DNA of 64,000 nucleotides from Stenogyne calaminthoides (GCA_037126765.1 JBBCBC010000043.1:124001-188000); one strand, 5' to 3'. Counted from the first letter of the stretch, positions 46,528 to 57,639 are shown. Notes: a model not told the origin generated them from the sequence alone. Program-made: numbers and translations.

Positions 46528-47855
46528 TTATTTCTGACAATATCCATGCCTAAGATCCTTCATCTCAAATACTGAGTTGAGCTTCCCCTTCAAACTTTGG
46601 ATTTTGGCCAAACTCTTACTAGCTATAAGCATGCCATCCACATATAGCAAAAGATAAGTAACAACTTTATGTCCATGCTTCTCCAAGTATACACAGCTAT
46701 TATAAGAACATCTAACAAAACCCACAGACAACATAAAACTATCAAACTTCATATACCATGTCTTGGACTTTGCTTGAGACCATATAGTGATTTCTTCAGC
46801 AAGCAGACCGTGTTCTCATTGCCCTCTGCTATGAATCCCTCAGGCTGCTGCATATATATGGTTTCTACAAGTTCACCATGTAGAAATGCAGTTTTGACAT
46901 CCATCTGTTGGAGCTCTAACCCTTCTTGAACCACTATTGATAGTAACACCCTGATAGAACAGTGTTTTACCACTGGAGAGAACACCTCATTGAAGTATAT
47001 TCCTTCCCTCTGTGTGAAGCCTCTTGCTACTAGCCTTGCTTTGAATCTGACTTGCTCAGTGACTCTCATCTCCACCTTTCTTTTGACGATCCACTTGCTG
47101 CTCACAAGTTTCTTATTCAAAGGCCTGTTAACCAGCTTTTAGGTGCCATTATTTTCAAGAGACTGAATCTCTTCTTCCATGGCAACCATCCACTTTTCAC
47201 TATCAGTGCTTGATATGGCCTCTCTATAGTCTTTTGGTTCCTGGTATTCAACTTATTATGCATTAACAAGTGCATAGTATACCAAATCAGCATGACCAAA
47301 TCTGGTGGGTGGTCTGATGTTTCTTCTAACTCTATCTCTGGTTAGATTGTAATCTCTGATGTTATCAGGTGGATCAAGCTCATCAGCTTCATTTCCATCT
47401 TCTGTTTCAGGATATTGAGTGTCTTCACCAACTCCACCTGTTTCCTGTATCTCCACCTCCACATCAGTGTCCTCATTTTCAATCTCACCATCAATATCTT
47501 GAGATCTTTCCTGGGTTTTGTATCCCATTTGTTGTTCATTAAAGGTCACATCCCTACTCACAATGCATTTCTGATTTCCTGGTTCCAAACACCAAAGTCT
47601 GTAGCCTTTGACCCCTTTTGGATAACCAACAAAAATACACTTCAAAGCTCTGGGTTCAAGCTTATCTTGCTTGATGTGAACATAAGCAGAACAACAAAAT
47701 ACTATAAGTTTAGAGTAATCAGATAACTTCCCATACCATACTTCATCTGGAGTCTTCATGTCAATAGCAGCAGATGGAGACTTGTTGATTAAGTAGCAAG
47801 CTGTATTTACAGCTTCTCCCCAGAAAGATTTTGGAAGCTTAGCATGGTTTCTTAG
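46528..47855 (-). pseudogene. Copia B reverse transcriptase and integrase C-terminal part
   Basis: Integrase tail: FWGEAVNTAC, MKTPDEVWYGKLSDY, LKCIFVGYPKGVKGYRLW. RT: LVSSKWIVKRKVEM, FKARLVARGFTQREGIYFNE, LQQMDVKTAFLHGELVETIY and LLKKSLYGLKQSPR. The catalytic box reads YLLLYVDGMLIAS, so the second aspartate of YVDD is replaced by glycine. Several frame changes and a decayed stretch at 46,122-46,527 confirm inactivity. Confidence 0.9.
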
Positions 47856-48540
47856 TGTTTACGTCTCTTGTATGACGAGAAAGATGTCATGCAAGGCTAC
47901 AACGGCTTGAAGTATTTCTCAACGATCGTAGCAGTTTGTGCAAGAATAGCCTATAGCCTCAACAAAGGAGTTGTTTGGAAGTTGATAGCCTTAGTAACCT
48001 CGATTATTGCAGCAATTGTTAGCACGTACTGGGATATTGTTCTCGATTGGGGGCTTCTTCAACGTCACTCCAAGAACAAATGGTTGAGAGACAAGCTACT
48101 TGTCCCATACAAAAGTGTTTACTTTGTAGCCATTGTAAGTGTATAAGGACAGAGAAATAGATGTAAAGAGAGTCTTTTGTGCTAATTGAGCTCACATTTT
48201 TCTTCCTTGTGCAGGTTTTGAATGTGTTCTTGAGATTAGCTTGGATACAAACTGTGATGAATATCAAGATGTTTAGATTCCATAGGCAGACAATGATTGC
48301 TCTTGTGGCTTCTTTGGAGATTATTCGTCGTGGTATATGGAACTTCTTCAGGTAGGCATCCGAAATCCTGTTACTAAAATGTGTTAATTGTTCTTGTATT
48401 GCTGTGATTTCTGTGTTAACAAGATTACCCGATGCAGGCTAGAGAATGAGCATCTGAACAACGTTGGCAAATATCGTGCATTCAAATCAGTGCCATTGCC
48501 TTTCAACTATTACGAAGATGATGAGGATAAAGAAGAGTAG
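47856..48540 (+). pseudogene. Second PHO1 gene, last three exons only (EXS domain end)
   Basis: Exons 47,856-48,134 (279 nt), 48,215-48,351 (137 nt) and 48,438-48,540 correspond to exons 12, 13 and 14 of the intact PHO1 gene; the first two have identical lengths. They read LYDEKDVMQGYNGLKYF, TYWDIVLDWGLLQRHSKN, LEIIRRGIWNFFR, LENEHLNNVGKYRAFKSVPL and an acidic tail with stop. The reading frame is undamaged, but exons 1-11 are absent upstream: the sequence changes to Copia B integrase exactly at the splice acceptor (ttcttag). The missing N-terminal part lies inverted at 55,151-55,730. Differences from the intact copy are numerous, so the paralogs are old, not a recent duplication. Confidence 0.92.
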
Positions 48541-50132
48541 ATTAATAGGTTTACTTACTGTTTTGTATAGAGGATGAGAACAAGAAGACACATCTGATTT
48601 CTTGAACTCCGAATTGTAACATGTTAACACTCAGATATAGCTCTATTGTATCAATTAATGAATGAATAACGATTCAGCATAAAGCCTCAAGATCATATAT
48701 TCTATTTCTTGGTCTGTCTCAGAGGAATTCTCAGCTTTCCATGTATCATACACATGTAAAAGCGTGTGCATTGACACAATTAGGCTGTTAGAGTCTGTTT
48801 TACAAGGTCAATGAGACTGCATCAACATGTATCTTCCCAGAGATACAGGTATCGAATTCAACACCAGATGAAGTAAGGAAGAGATTTAGACATAACGTAT
48901 GCAAAGGGATCAACATTTTTTACAATTGGTGAGCTCAATTTAGCTTTAGACTATTCTTCCATCATTGTGTTTACTGTGACCCTGAGATTTCTTTAAATCT
49001 AGTCAAGAAACAAAGACGGTGAAAGGGGTATTGGATATGGGTTTGGTATCTGCTTTCCAGACGACGAAAGCTCAAATCAATCATCACAGCTATAATTCAA
49101 AACATAAAAGGCATAGCGAAACATATATTTTCACTCTCTTTTTCATTGTAAGACTATTCTATTACTTGCAGCATTATTTTACATCAACAAAAGGAGGAAG
49201 GGAAGGAAGAAATGAATTATGTACATGCATAGAAGATAGTACAACTTTTCGAACTTTCTGCAGGAAAGCCTTACACTGGGCTCTAAAGTAATCCAAAGCT
49301 CTAAACTGTGTTTTCTAAGCATCAGTGTAGAGCATAGACATTCAACTTATACCTCTTCCAGATTTTAACACTTAAAGAAAATCGAATTTGGTTTTTGGAG
49401 ATCCCAAAATTTGCATATTTTTATCTGATAAAGCAAGCAGAGTCTATCAAGTAAACATAAGTGCTGAAACAAGTAACACATCTAGGACTAAATGTATATA
49501 CCAAGAAAACCACGCGTCATCAAACCATCAATAGAAGAATCCGAGGTTCAAGTGAAAAAAATCCGAGGAAAAATCACAATCCCGACTGGAAAACCAAAAG
49601 AAGAGCTTCAACAAAATCATAAAGACTTGATTGCAGTATGTATACTTTAACACAGTCTCTTCCAAAGGAAACCTTATAAGAATTCATTGCAAGATTCATC
49701 TCTCTCATGAATATAAGCATATGGAGTAGTATTCAAAAATATTTGAACACAAGCCAAATTTACTATGTTTCCTAACTCACATTTTGCAATTTTGTCAATC
49801 AGAGGCTCAGACTCAGAGCATTGCAGATTTTTTCCCAAAAAACTAAACATCACCATATCAATAAATAAAAAACACATCAATCATTCTGCATATACTTTCA
49901 TTTCATGCCTCCCCACATAAACAGATTTCACAAGTCAAAATCAGCAATATGCATTGAAAGAATTTCCTTTCCTCAACCAATATAATTATTCCCAAAAACA
50001 TTACTAATTCTCTCGGAAACCCCCAAGTTTTCCGTTAAATCATCTCAGAGAAAATTCTCCTAAATCGTCATAAAATCGGTAATAACAACATTATAGTAAA
50101 AAGAAACGCCAATTCTCAGAACCCTAAAAAAA
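48541..50132. other. 3' flank of the PHO1 remnant and GCK gene (convergent)
   Basis: Non-coding 3' region; an open frame at 49,019-49,291 has no recognisable features. Confidence 0.5.
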
Positions 50133-50687
50133 TCAATTCTTTAGATCAGAACCACCCAAACTTACCTCCTTTTCCTTTTTCCCCAATTCTTCTTTCTCCA
50201 ATTTATCCGATCGCTGTTTCTCTTCCTCCAATTGCTTGGCGTCGTCGGCCTGAGCCGCCTTCTCGGCCTGCAAAATGGGGGAATAGTAATCGGAATGCGC
50301 CTCCATACACTTCTTAAGCGCCGTCGTCACCTGAAAGCACTTCTCCACTATATCCTCGTTTTTCTTCTCCGATTCTTCCACACACTTCTCCCACTCTACA
50401 AATGTCTCTTTGCATCCTCCTCCTTTCATGAACAGGCAGAATCCGCATTCACCCTCCTCCTCTTCTTCTATTCCTTCCTCCTCGTCCCCATCTCTAGTTT
50501 CGATCGATCTTTCCGAATCTTTTTCTGCAGGCTTTAAATCTGGAACAGAGGTTTCTCGAATTAGGGTTTCTGATTCTGGGGCCTGATCCGGTGGCTGGAG
50601 ATTTGAAGAAGACATGCTAGCGGCGGCAGCGGGTGGGGAGGAGAAGATGGGGTTTGGTTGCGAGGGCGTGGGCGAAATGTCTCCCAT
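50133..50687 (-). CDS. GCK-domain protein
   Basis: From the ATG at 50,687 (MGDISPTPSQPNP) the frame encodes 184 residues: a Ser/Pro-rich N-terminus, an acidic run (about 100-110), the GCK domain (GECGFCLFMKGGGCKETF to LKKCMEAHSDYYSPIL) and a charged, probably coiled C-terminus. The domain shows CX2C followed by two CX9C pairs (CKETFVEWEKC and CFQVTTALKKC), as in CHCH-fold proteins. The molecular role of plant GCK proteins is not established. A longer open frame upstream comes only from a poly-A tract and is ignored. The last codons contain a perfect splice donor (GGAG|GTAAGT, about 50,161-50,166), so the true C-terminus may lie in another exon. This gene sits inside the inverted segment, so its strand was probably plus before the inversion. 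Confidence 0.8.
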   Translation of the reverse strand: MGDISPTPSQPNPIFSSPPAAAASMSSSNLQPPDQAPESETLIRETSVPDLKPAEKDSERSIETRDGDEEEGIEEEEEGECGFCLFMKGGGCKETFVEWEKCVEESEKKNEDIVEKCFQVTTALKKCMEAHSDYYSPILQAEKAAQADDAKQLEEEKQRSDKLEKEELGKKEKEVSLGGSDLKN

Positions 50688-52943
50688 GGCTGCTGGTATT
50701 AAACCTCTCTTCTTAAACCCTTCAAAAAAAAAAAAAAAAAAAAAAGAAAGAAAGAAAAAACCCCTCTTCTTAAGGTTGTGCTTGGATGACTTTTTTTCCT
50801 CCAACTTTCAAGTATTCTTTTATGTTCTATCTTTTTCGAATATTTGCCTTTTTCTTTTTATTAATAGGTCGTGTTAATTTATAATAAAAAATAAAAGAGT
50901 TATTTGAAAAAAAAAACTTTTGAAGGGTTAATTTTAAATTGAGTAGGGAGCTAATATTTTTTTTTGACAGGAGTAGGGAGCTAATAATAATACATAGTTA
51001 ATAATTAATATGTATATATGATTTCTTTTTTTTAAATTAGAAAATGATACTCCCTCTTCCCCTTAGCAATTTGCACATTAAGAATAATATACATATTAAA
51101 AAAAATATTATTTTATTGATATTTCAAAGAGGTATAAAGGACAAATCAAATGAAATTTGACATGAATGTATCATGACTTGGGTCTTGGATCTTCGATCGT
51201 CAGATTAAATTGTGTGGGTCTTGGGTCTTGTTCTATTTTATAGTACCAAATGGGAATTGCATTTATCTTTAGTTCTATTTGTACTAGTATTTCTCTAGTG
51301 CAATGCACTATTTATAATTTTTTTTGTTATTAATAAATTATCAATTATTTAAATAAATAAAATTTAAAAATACTTGAGTATTTCAAAATTACATTGTATT
51401 TCGTGGTTTTACTATTGTGAACACTTTGGTCATAAATTAATACCTTAAATAAATTGTTTTTGATCAATTAATCATCGAACAATATATAATATAAATTTTA
51501 TTTCATTTCACCGATGATTAGTTTTATTAACTTTATGATAGATAGTAGTTCCTCTGGCCCATATAAGTTTTTTCGATATTTTTATAATATTATATAAAAA
51601 GGATGGATAAAAGTTATGAGTAGTATAATATTTTTTTTCATTTATAAAAGAAAAAAGTTATTGTTAAACGGATAATAGAGAAAAATAGAAAATTTATAGT
51701 GCAAGGAAGGAGTAACTGAATTAGTTAAAAAAAAAGAAGAAAAATCATGAGAAAATAGTTATTATACAACTTACATTCAAAATATTTAATTATTTAATTA
51801 GTTGTTATATTTATCCAAATATCAGGTCTCAAACATGAGATATTTTGGTAAAGGTAAATGAAAATTCAACATACATTAATTGTAATATTATATATAAACA
51901 TTCTAAAAAATAAATTAATAAAGCAAATTTTATATAAAACAAAAGTATTGAATTGTACTTGAATTTAGTCTTTACTCCACTGAATTCCTCAAGCACAAGA
52001 TATAACTAAATAGGATCACTATAAAATTAAATGAAATTATATTAAAATGCATTTAAATTAAGCACCATGCTAAATAGAGACATGTCTCTCCCTAGTCCCT
52101 CCCCATTTAATTTTAGACGTGTATTTTCCAGAAATAAGGTGTCTCTAATTTCCTATCTTTCCCCTTGTTTGGTAAATTACTGCCTTGCCATTTTCCATTT
52201 CCCATCCCCTTTCCCGCGTGCACCTTCATCTCGTCAACTATAGAGGAGACGAAAATTATTAATTTTCTTCAAAGTTAATTCTCTCCACAGAGTTGCTACA
52301 AACACACTACATTGATAACTATAAATATAGAGCCGTATTTTAATCGAGCAGATCGATGAAGAAATATCAGATTTGTATGTATTACAGATTACTGCACTTG
52401 CAAGTTTTCTGTTGAAAACAAAATAGCCCAATTTATCAAAGTGCTTCCTGTAAAAAAAATAAAAAAATAAAATTGAGTCAATTAGTAATAATTTCACGGA
52501 ACAAAACAATTTATTGGAGGCATCTTCAAAAATTTTGCACTAATATTAAAACAAAATTAGATGTACGATAGTATATCTCTTAATCGTGGAACGCGTATGA
52601 GCTCCGAGCAATTCATTGATTTGCATATGCAGGTAGTTGATATTCCCAAATCAGAAGAAACCTCAGTTGTTTCATGCTATTTTGTATTCTGCAACAATGA
52701 AAATAAAGAATTTAATTGCTACAGTATGTTATATAGAAATATTATAAAATGAAAATGAAATTTGTAGAGTTGATGAAAATGCACTCCAAGCTCTAAGCAA
52801 TTCTTTGCATATGCAGGTTGAGGTGGTTGATATGACCGATTCTCTAACAAATAAATTAACACCATGTTGAATATCTGCAAGGAAAAATACAGGGCTAAAT
52901 TTCAGATAAATACAGGAGAAATATAATAGGAATGTGAAATATT
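50688..52943. other. GCK upstream region and AT-rich intergenic DNA
   Basis: Starts with a 22-A run in the leader (about 50,726). No further gene is supported; ORFs at 52,234 and 52,561 are AT-rich and featureless. Confidence 0.5.
51548..51712. mobile_element. Degenerate Stowaway-like MITE
   Basis: Left gttcctctggccc and right (reverse complement) ctccttccttgca resemble Stowaway ends and are both flanked by TA; the interior is an imperfect AT-rich hairpin. Confidence 0.5.
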
Positions 52944-52948
52944 ATTCT

Positions 52949-53534
52949 TGTGATGATCAAATTCAAAGTGTTGTGCAAATGTGATGGTCAACTTAAGTCA
53001 AGTGTGTTGTGGGGATTCAGGAACCGGATTCGGCTCATCCAGAACCGGTCTATTTCGGTTGAACCGGCCTCAAGTTTCTATCTGCAGAAGAAGCCGGCTC
53101 AAGGCCGTTATAACTGTTTTGGAGACGCGCCCTACGTCGGTTTCAGAGCTCGATGCTCGTGCCTTTCACGCGGGATTCACCAGAATTAGTTGAGGGGTTA
53201 TATTTGTTAGCACTAGAAGGTTCGATTGTAGCAGTTATCATCTTCAATCGTGTGAAATACAGAGAGTAAACAAATTCTAGGGTTCTTAGAGAGAGTTGAT
53301 CGAATTCAGAGAGAGTTGATCGAAATTGGTGTGTGTAATATGTAATTCTTGTTCTCATAGTGAAAGTGTGGTGCCTTGATCCTGTGGATGTAGGCATTTC
53401 AAGCCGAACCACGTAAATCTGTATTTTCATTATTCGTTCTCAATTTCTGGGATGTGTTGCAGTTCGAGTATTAGTTGCAGAGCTGTATAGTATTACTTCT
53501 TAGTTTATACAACATCAGTTGCTGTTACTTAACA
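52949..53534 (+). repeat. Copia B 5' LTR (586 bp)
   Basis: Starts tgtgatgatcaaattc and ends gctgttacttaaca. Pairs with 43,179-43,764. Confidence 0.95.
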
Positions 53535-53569
53535 AGTGGCGCCGTCTATGGGAAGCGAGTAGAAGTATT

Positions 53570-54562
53570 ATGGCAGCAATGAAACTAGATATTGAGAAGT
53601 TTACGGGCAAGAATAATTTTGGGCTATGGAAGATCAAGATGAAGGAACTTCTCACTCACCATGGGTTGTTGAATGCTCTCAAACCAGCAGATCAATGGCC
53701 GGCTTCATCTTCTACAAATGCGGCAGAAAATCAAGCAAAGAAAACTGAAATCCTTGAAAAGGCTCACAACACCATTATTTTGTGCCTTGGTGACAAACCA
53801 TTGAGGGAGGTTGCAAAAGAGAAGTCTGCTCTTGTCTTGTGGAAAAGATTGGAGGATTTGTATCAAGCAAAATCTGCATCTAACAAGTTGTATATGAAGC
53901 AGAGACTCTTAGCCTTTAAAATGACAGATGAAAAGGGGTTGAATGAGCAGTTGGATGAGTTCTTGAGAGCTATGGATGATCTGGAGAGTTTAGAAGTCAA
54001 GATGAAGGATGATGACAAGGCTCTGATGCTTTTAAATTCTTTGCCTAAGTCCTTTGAGAACTTCAAAGACACTTTATAGCTTGGAAGACAGGAACAACTC
54101 AGTTTTGATGCAATTCAAACAGCTATCAAGACCAAGTTCCTGCAAATGAAGGATGTCAAGAAAGGGTCAAAAGATGGAGAAGGACTGAATGTTAAATCCA
54201 AAGGGAAAAAGAAGTTAAATAAGAAGAAAGATGGGAAAGGTGGTCCATCTGATCAGAAGTAAGGTTTTGTGGAGATGAGGAAGTGTTTCTCTTGTCACAA
54301 GACTGGTCACTTAAAGAAAAACTGTCCAGAGAGGGAGAAGAATAAGGACCAAAAGGCAAATGAAAAGGCCAGAGATGCAGAAGCAGCAGTGGCAACAGAA
54401 GGTTATGAAAGTGCTGAAGCTATGACTGTTACAAATTCTAAAATGCATGATGAATGGGTTCTTGATTCTGGGTGTTCTTTCCATATGTGTCCCACTGCTA
54501 GATGGTTTGAAAACCTCAAGATGAGTGATGGGGGATCTGTCTTGGAGGGAAATGATATGTGA
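53570..54562 (+). pseudogene. Copia B gag with zinc knuckle and protease start
   Basis: ATG at 53,570 (MAAMKLDIEKFTGKNNFGLW) opens a UBN2-type gag with LWKRLEDLYQAKSASNKLYM and LMLLNSLPKSFENFKDTL, stopped by TAG at 54,077. The knuckle CFSCHKTGHLKKNC (CX2CX4HX4C) and the protease box WVLDSGCSFHM follow in a shifted frame from 54,269. Two stops interrupt an otherwise typical Copia gag-protease. Confidence 0.9.
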
Positions 54563-54568
54563 TGTAAG

Positions 54569-55150
54569 GTGAAGGGGAGTGGGTGTCTGAAAATCAAGAT
54601 GTTTGATGGGAAAATCAGAATTCTCACAAATGTAAGATATGTTCCAGGACTTAAGAGAAATCTTATATCACTTGGATCTCTGAATGCTTTAGGATATGAG
54701 TTCAATACTGAAAATGACTTAATACATGTCACTAAGGATAGCAGATTAGTGATGAAAGGGGAAAAATCAAATGGACTCTATATTCTGATAGGAGAAACAA
54801 TGGCTGAAACTGTTGATGCCACTTCAGGGTCACCAGATGCATCACTATGCCTTAAGAGGCTTGCTCACATTGGAGAAAAATGACTTCATCTCTCTCTAAG
54901 AATGGAGTGTTCCCTGAAGGAAATCTGTCAAAGCTTCAGTTTTGTGAGCAGTGCATTCTTGGAAAATCTAAGAAGCAATCATTTACAAAAGGTACTCACA
55001 CCACCATTGATAAATTTGATTATGTGCACTCTGATATATGGGGTTCATCAAGAGTTGAATCTCATGGTGGAGGTAGATATTTCATGACTATCATAGATGA
55101 TTTTTCAAGGAAATTGTGGGTGTTTATCTTGAAGCAGAAGAGTGATGCTG
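54569..55150 (+). pseudogene. Copia B pre-integrase and integrase N-terminal part
   Basis: Contains VRYVPGLKRNLISLGSLNAL, CLKRLAHIGEK, CEQCILGKSKKQSF (zinc-binding end), FDYVHSDIWGSS with the first catalytic Asp, and RYFMTIIDDFSRKLWVFILK. A stop at about 54,883 lies between the pre-integrase and integrase. Homology ends after KQKSDA at the inversion junction. Confidence 0.9.
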
Positions 55151-55730
55151 GATCGAGGAGTTTCTTCGACCGTATTAAACTTCACATTAATTGTTTAATA
55201 TCTCCAATGGCACCGGCCGCCTCATCCCCTTGATTTCAATCGCCTTGTTTTCCTCAGCCTCCAACTTCACATCCTTCATCTCGATCCCATCCTTCGATTC
55301 ATTCATCGCTCCCATATTAACCGAAACGTCCTCGTCTATAGCGTCCATATGATGACCTCCTCGTCCTGCATCAATACACCAAAAAGGTATTAGTTGTTAC
55401 ACTGAAAAGTATTAGTTGTTTCAGCAAAAAGGTATTAGTTGTTTACTTACTGCTATCTCTAATAGCAGACGGCGCATTGCGGCTCTGGAGGCCGCGACAT
55501 CAGAGGCGAGCTGATTCGTCTGGCGATCGAACCTCTCGTTCCATCCATTCGGATTCTCCACCTTAACACGAAAGGGCGATGAGAGTGTTCATTTGCTTGT
55601 TGAGCTCGGCGGCCTCTTTCATGACCTCCTCAACTTTACACTTATAAAACCTTACTCCTCCTCCAGCCGCCTAAAATAAACGAGCTCGGCGGCCTCTTTC
55701 ATTTGCTTGTTAAACTGAAATGTTCCGTGG
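55151..55730 (-). pseudogene. Second PHO1 gene, SPX and linker exons (5' remnant, inverted)
   Basis: Read on the minus strand: YFRRLEEE, FYKCKVEEVMKEAAELNKQM and VENPNGWNERF, then LASDVAAS up to a splice donor at 55,450. After a short intron (55,366-55,450) come MDAIDEDVSVNMGAMNESKD, RRPVPLEILNN, a stop, and VKFNTVEETPRS running right up to the breakpoint. These match the SPX domain end and linker of PHO1 proteins (the intact copy has FYKDKVEEVIAEDALLKKQM and TPMSTIKG at the same places). Frame changes, a stop and a 21-bp duplication (gagctcggcggcctctttcat at 55,602 and 55,682) show decay. The SPX start and exons 4-11 are gone. Exons 12-14 are at 47,856 on the other strand. Confidence 0.82.
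55385..55443. repeat. Three aaagtattagtt-like units in an intron of the second PHO1 gene
   Basis: aaaaaggtattagttgtt, gaaaagtattagttgtt and aaaaaggtattagttgtt, spaced 23-24 bp; the same word forms the array at 40,790. Confidence 0.8.
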
Positions 55731-56357
55731 GAGACTTGGCCTTTATTTAAATAACTTTGAATAACAAATCTTTTTCGTCCAAATCCGCCGCCCACTACGC
55801 TGTAACAAACCAGCTTTATTTATATAAACTAACTCCGTACATAATTAGTTATTTTATGGGAAATTCCAAACAAAATTAGAAAGTAAACTGGCCCTACACA
55901 ATTAACACATTAAAAATATCGTTTTAACGTGAGAAATTATGGAAATAATTTAGCTGGTGGGTGTGCTTGAGTTTTTGCTGTCAAGGGTGATTCCACTTTT
56001 AAAGGAGGAAGGTATATTTTTCCATGACTTAAATATTTTTTTAGTTTTTTTGTCATATATAGTGGTACTATATTGTTTAATTATATATTGCACGGTGTAT
56101 TTTGGATAAATACATTTTTAATTTCATGTACTTCAAATAAACATTTTCAGTTCTCTATATTTTTTTACTCTTTTTTACCCTTTTGATGTAACGAGCAAGG
56201 GATAAGATAAACGGAATTGGATGGGATAGAAAATAAAAGGGACATAAGATTAAAAATTAAACAAAATACAATTGACAAAAGTGGGAAAAAAAATTACGGG
56301 GAGCAAAAAATGTATTTATCCCTTAACAAAGAAGGTACTATAGCTAATAAGATATGG

Positions 56358-56410
<53 letters not shown>

Positions 56411-57100
56411 GTTTAGGTCGAGCTGGAAGGTTTATTTTGTTTTTCCTCATTTTTTTTCTTATAAGTGCCAATAAATTAAAGTAAAAATGTGACATAATTA
56501 ATTTTCATTTACTAATTTTCTTATATTTTCGTAAAATCGAAATGGTGCAACTTTTGCATTATATACTAGTAGTGTTGAAAGCTTGATATATAGCAGAACA
56601 GAAAATTATAACTTCCCACGAAATGAAGAGGTGAAGCTTGATTAATTATTATTATTATTAAAACAAGTGAGGTTAGGTTACCTAATTAATTAAACCTACC
56701 TGTAGAGATCAGTTAGTTATAGTAGTTGTAATTAGTCGAGAGCTGAAAGATAAGTTTCATCTTTTGTTGTAAAATACACTGTATCCAACATTATTCAAGT
56801 TGGAAATAAATATTCATTTTTCAGTATATCTTCTGCTATTCAATATCTTTAGTTTTAAAAATCCGCCAATAGAATCGGACGAAGAAAATGGTTTTTTCTT
56901 TTTCATATATTTTGTGTATTGACCCGACGTTGACTATGACAGATTTGGACCGTACACGTTCAGTAGTTCAATGAATTTTCAAACTTGATCTAATTAATAA
57001 TTTAATACTAGAAGCTTGGATTTATCTATTATTGACGCTCAAATATTTTACGAATCTGATGAGGCTTGTTGAATTTGACCACCAAACAAATAAGTAATCG
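55731..57100. other. AT-rich intergenic DNA
   Basis: No gene recognised. Includes the dinucleotide tract at 56,357 and ata/att-rich text. Confidence 0.5.
56357..56410. repeat. Compound (AT)n(GT)n microsatellite
   Basis: About 14 AT units followed by about 13 GT units, likely polymorphic. Confidence 0.95.
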
Positions 57101-57228
57101 AACAAGAACACTGCGGGAAGAACCGTAGTTCTTCCCTGAAATGTGGGTGTAGGTATATAAGTGGAATGAGGGAAACATTTCAGAGTCTCTTTACAATAAA
57201 AGGTGAGGTCCTTTATATAAAGAGGACC

Positions 57229-57420
57229 AGCACGATAAATCATTAAGCATGACAAATCAATAAGCACGACAAATCACTAAGCACGACAAATCAATAAGCA
57301 CGACAAATCACGTGGTCTCGGTGGGACTGGCGGCGTGTGATAATTACGTCTCACTGGACGCGTGTGATAGCCTTCAGGTTATCTGAGCCTTCAGGTTCTC
57401 TGAGCCTTCAGGTTACTTGA
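57229..57420. repeat. Two short tandem arrays
   Basis: 57,229-57,312: about five copies of (a)agcacgacaaatcaat (~17 bp). 57,370-57,420: three copies of gagccttcaggttatct (~17 bp). Just upstream a ctttatataaag palindrome and LTR-like text suggest the remains of an LTR, but no partner was found. Confidence 0.75.
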
Positions 57421-57639
57421 CTTAGGCTATCTGATTTCTTCTTGCCTGATCTGATGTGTGATAAATCTGGTGATGCTGACGTGTGATATATCTGAGCACA
57501 ACAATAGCCCCCAAGATCGTGCTGTGACGTTGTTCAGAGCTTGATCTTGTTTCATGTCTTGACCATATTTTATCTTTTGTTCCATCTGCAGTCACATTGT
57601 TTGCCTTCGAGCTTGCTCGGGTGCCGTATGAGATCTTGA

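Larger units (their letters stand above)
43179..47855 (-). mobile_element. Copia B, 3' half (LTR, RNase H, RT, part of integrase)
   Basis: On the minus strand the fragment starts abruptly inside integrase (LRNHAKLPKSFWGEAVNTAC, 47,855) and continues through RT and RNase H to a 586-bp 3' LTR (43,179-43,764). The 5-mer left of the LTR is agaat. A solo LTR of another family (44,039-45,889) interrupts RNase H. Its 5' half is the plus-strand fragment at 52,949-55,150. Confidence 0.93.
52949..55150 (+). mobile_element. Copia B, 5' half (LTR, gag, protease, start of integrase)
   Basis: 586-bp 5' LTR (52,949-53,534), a PBS-like agtggcgccgtctatggg directly after, then gag, zinc knuckle, protease and integrase start, ending abruptly at 55,150 within the integrase core. 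The 5-mer before the LTR is attct, the exact reverse complement of the agaat beside the other LTR. About 120 integrase residues between this half and the 3' half are missing. Confidence 0.93.

Noticed and set aside
50688..50804. N-terminal extension of the GCK protein
   Set aside because: It reads through a poly-A tract giving poly-Phe; the ATG at 50,687 is the natural start.
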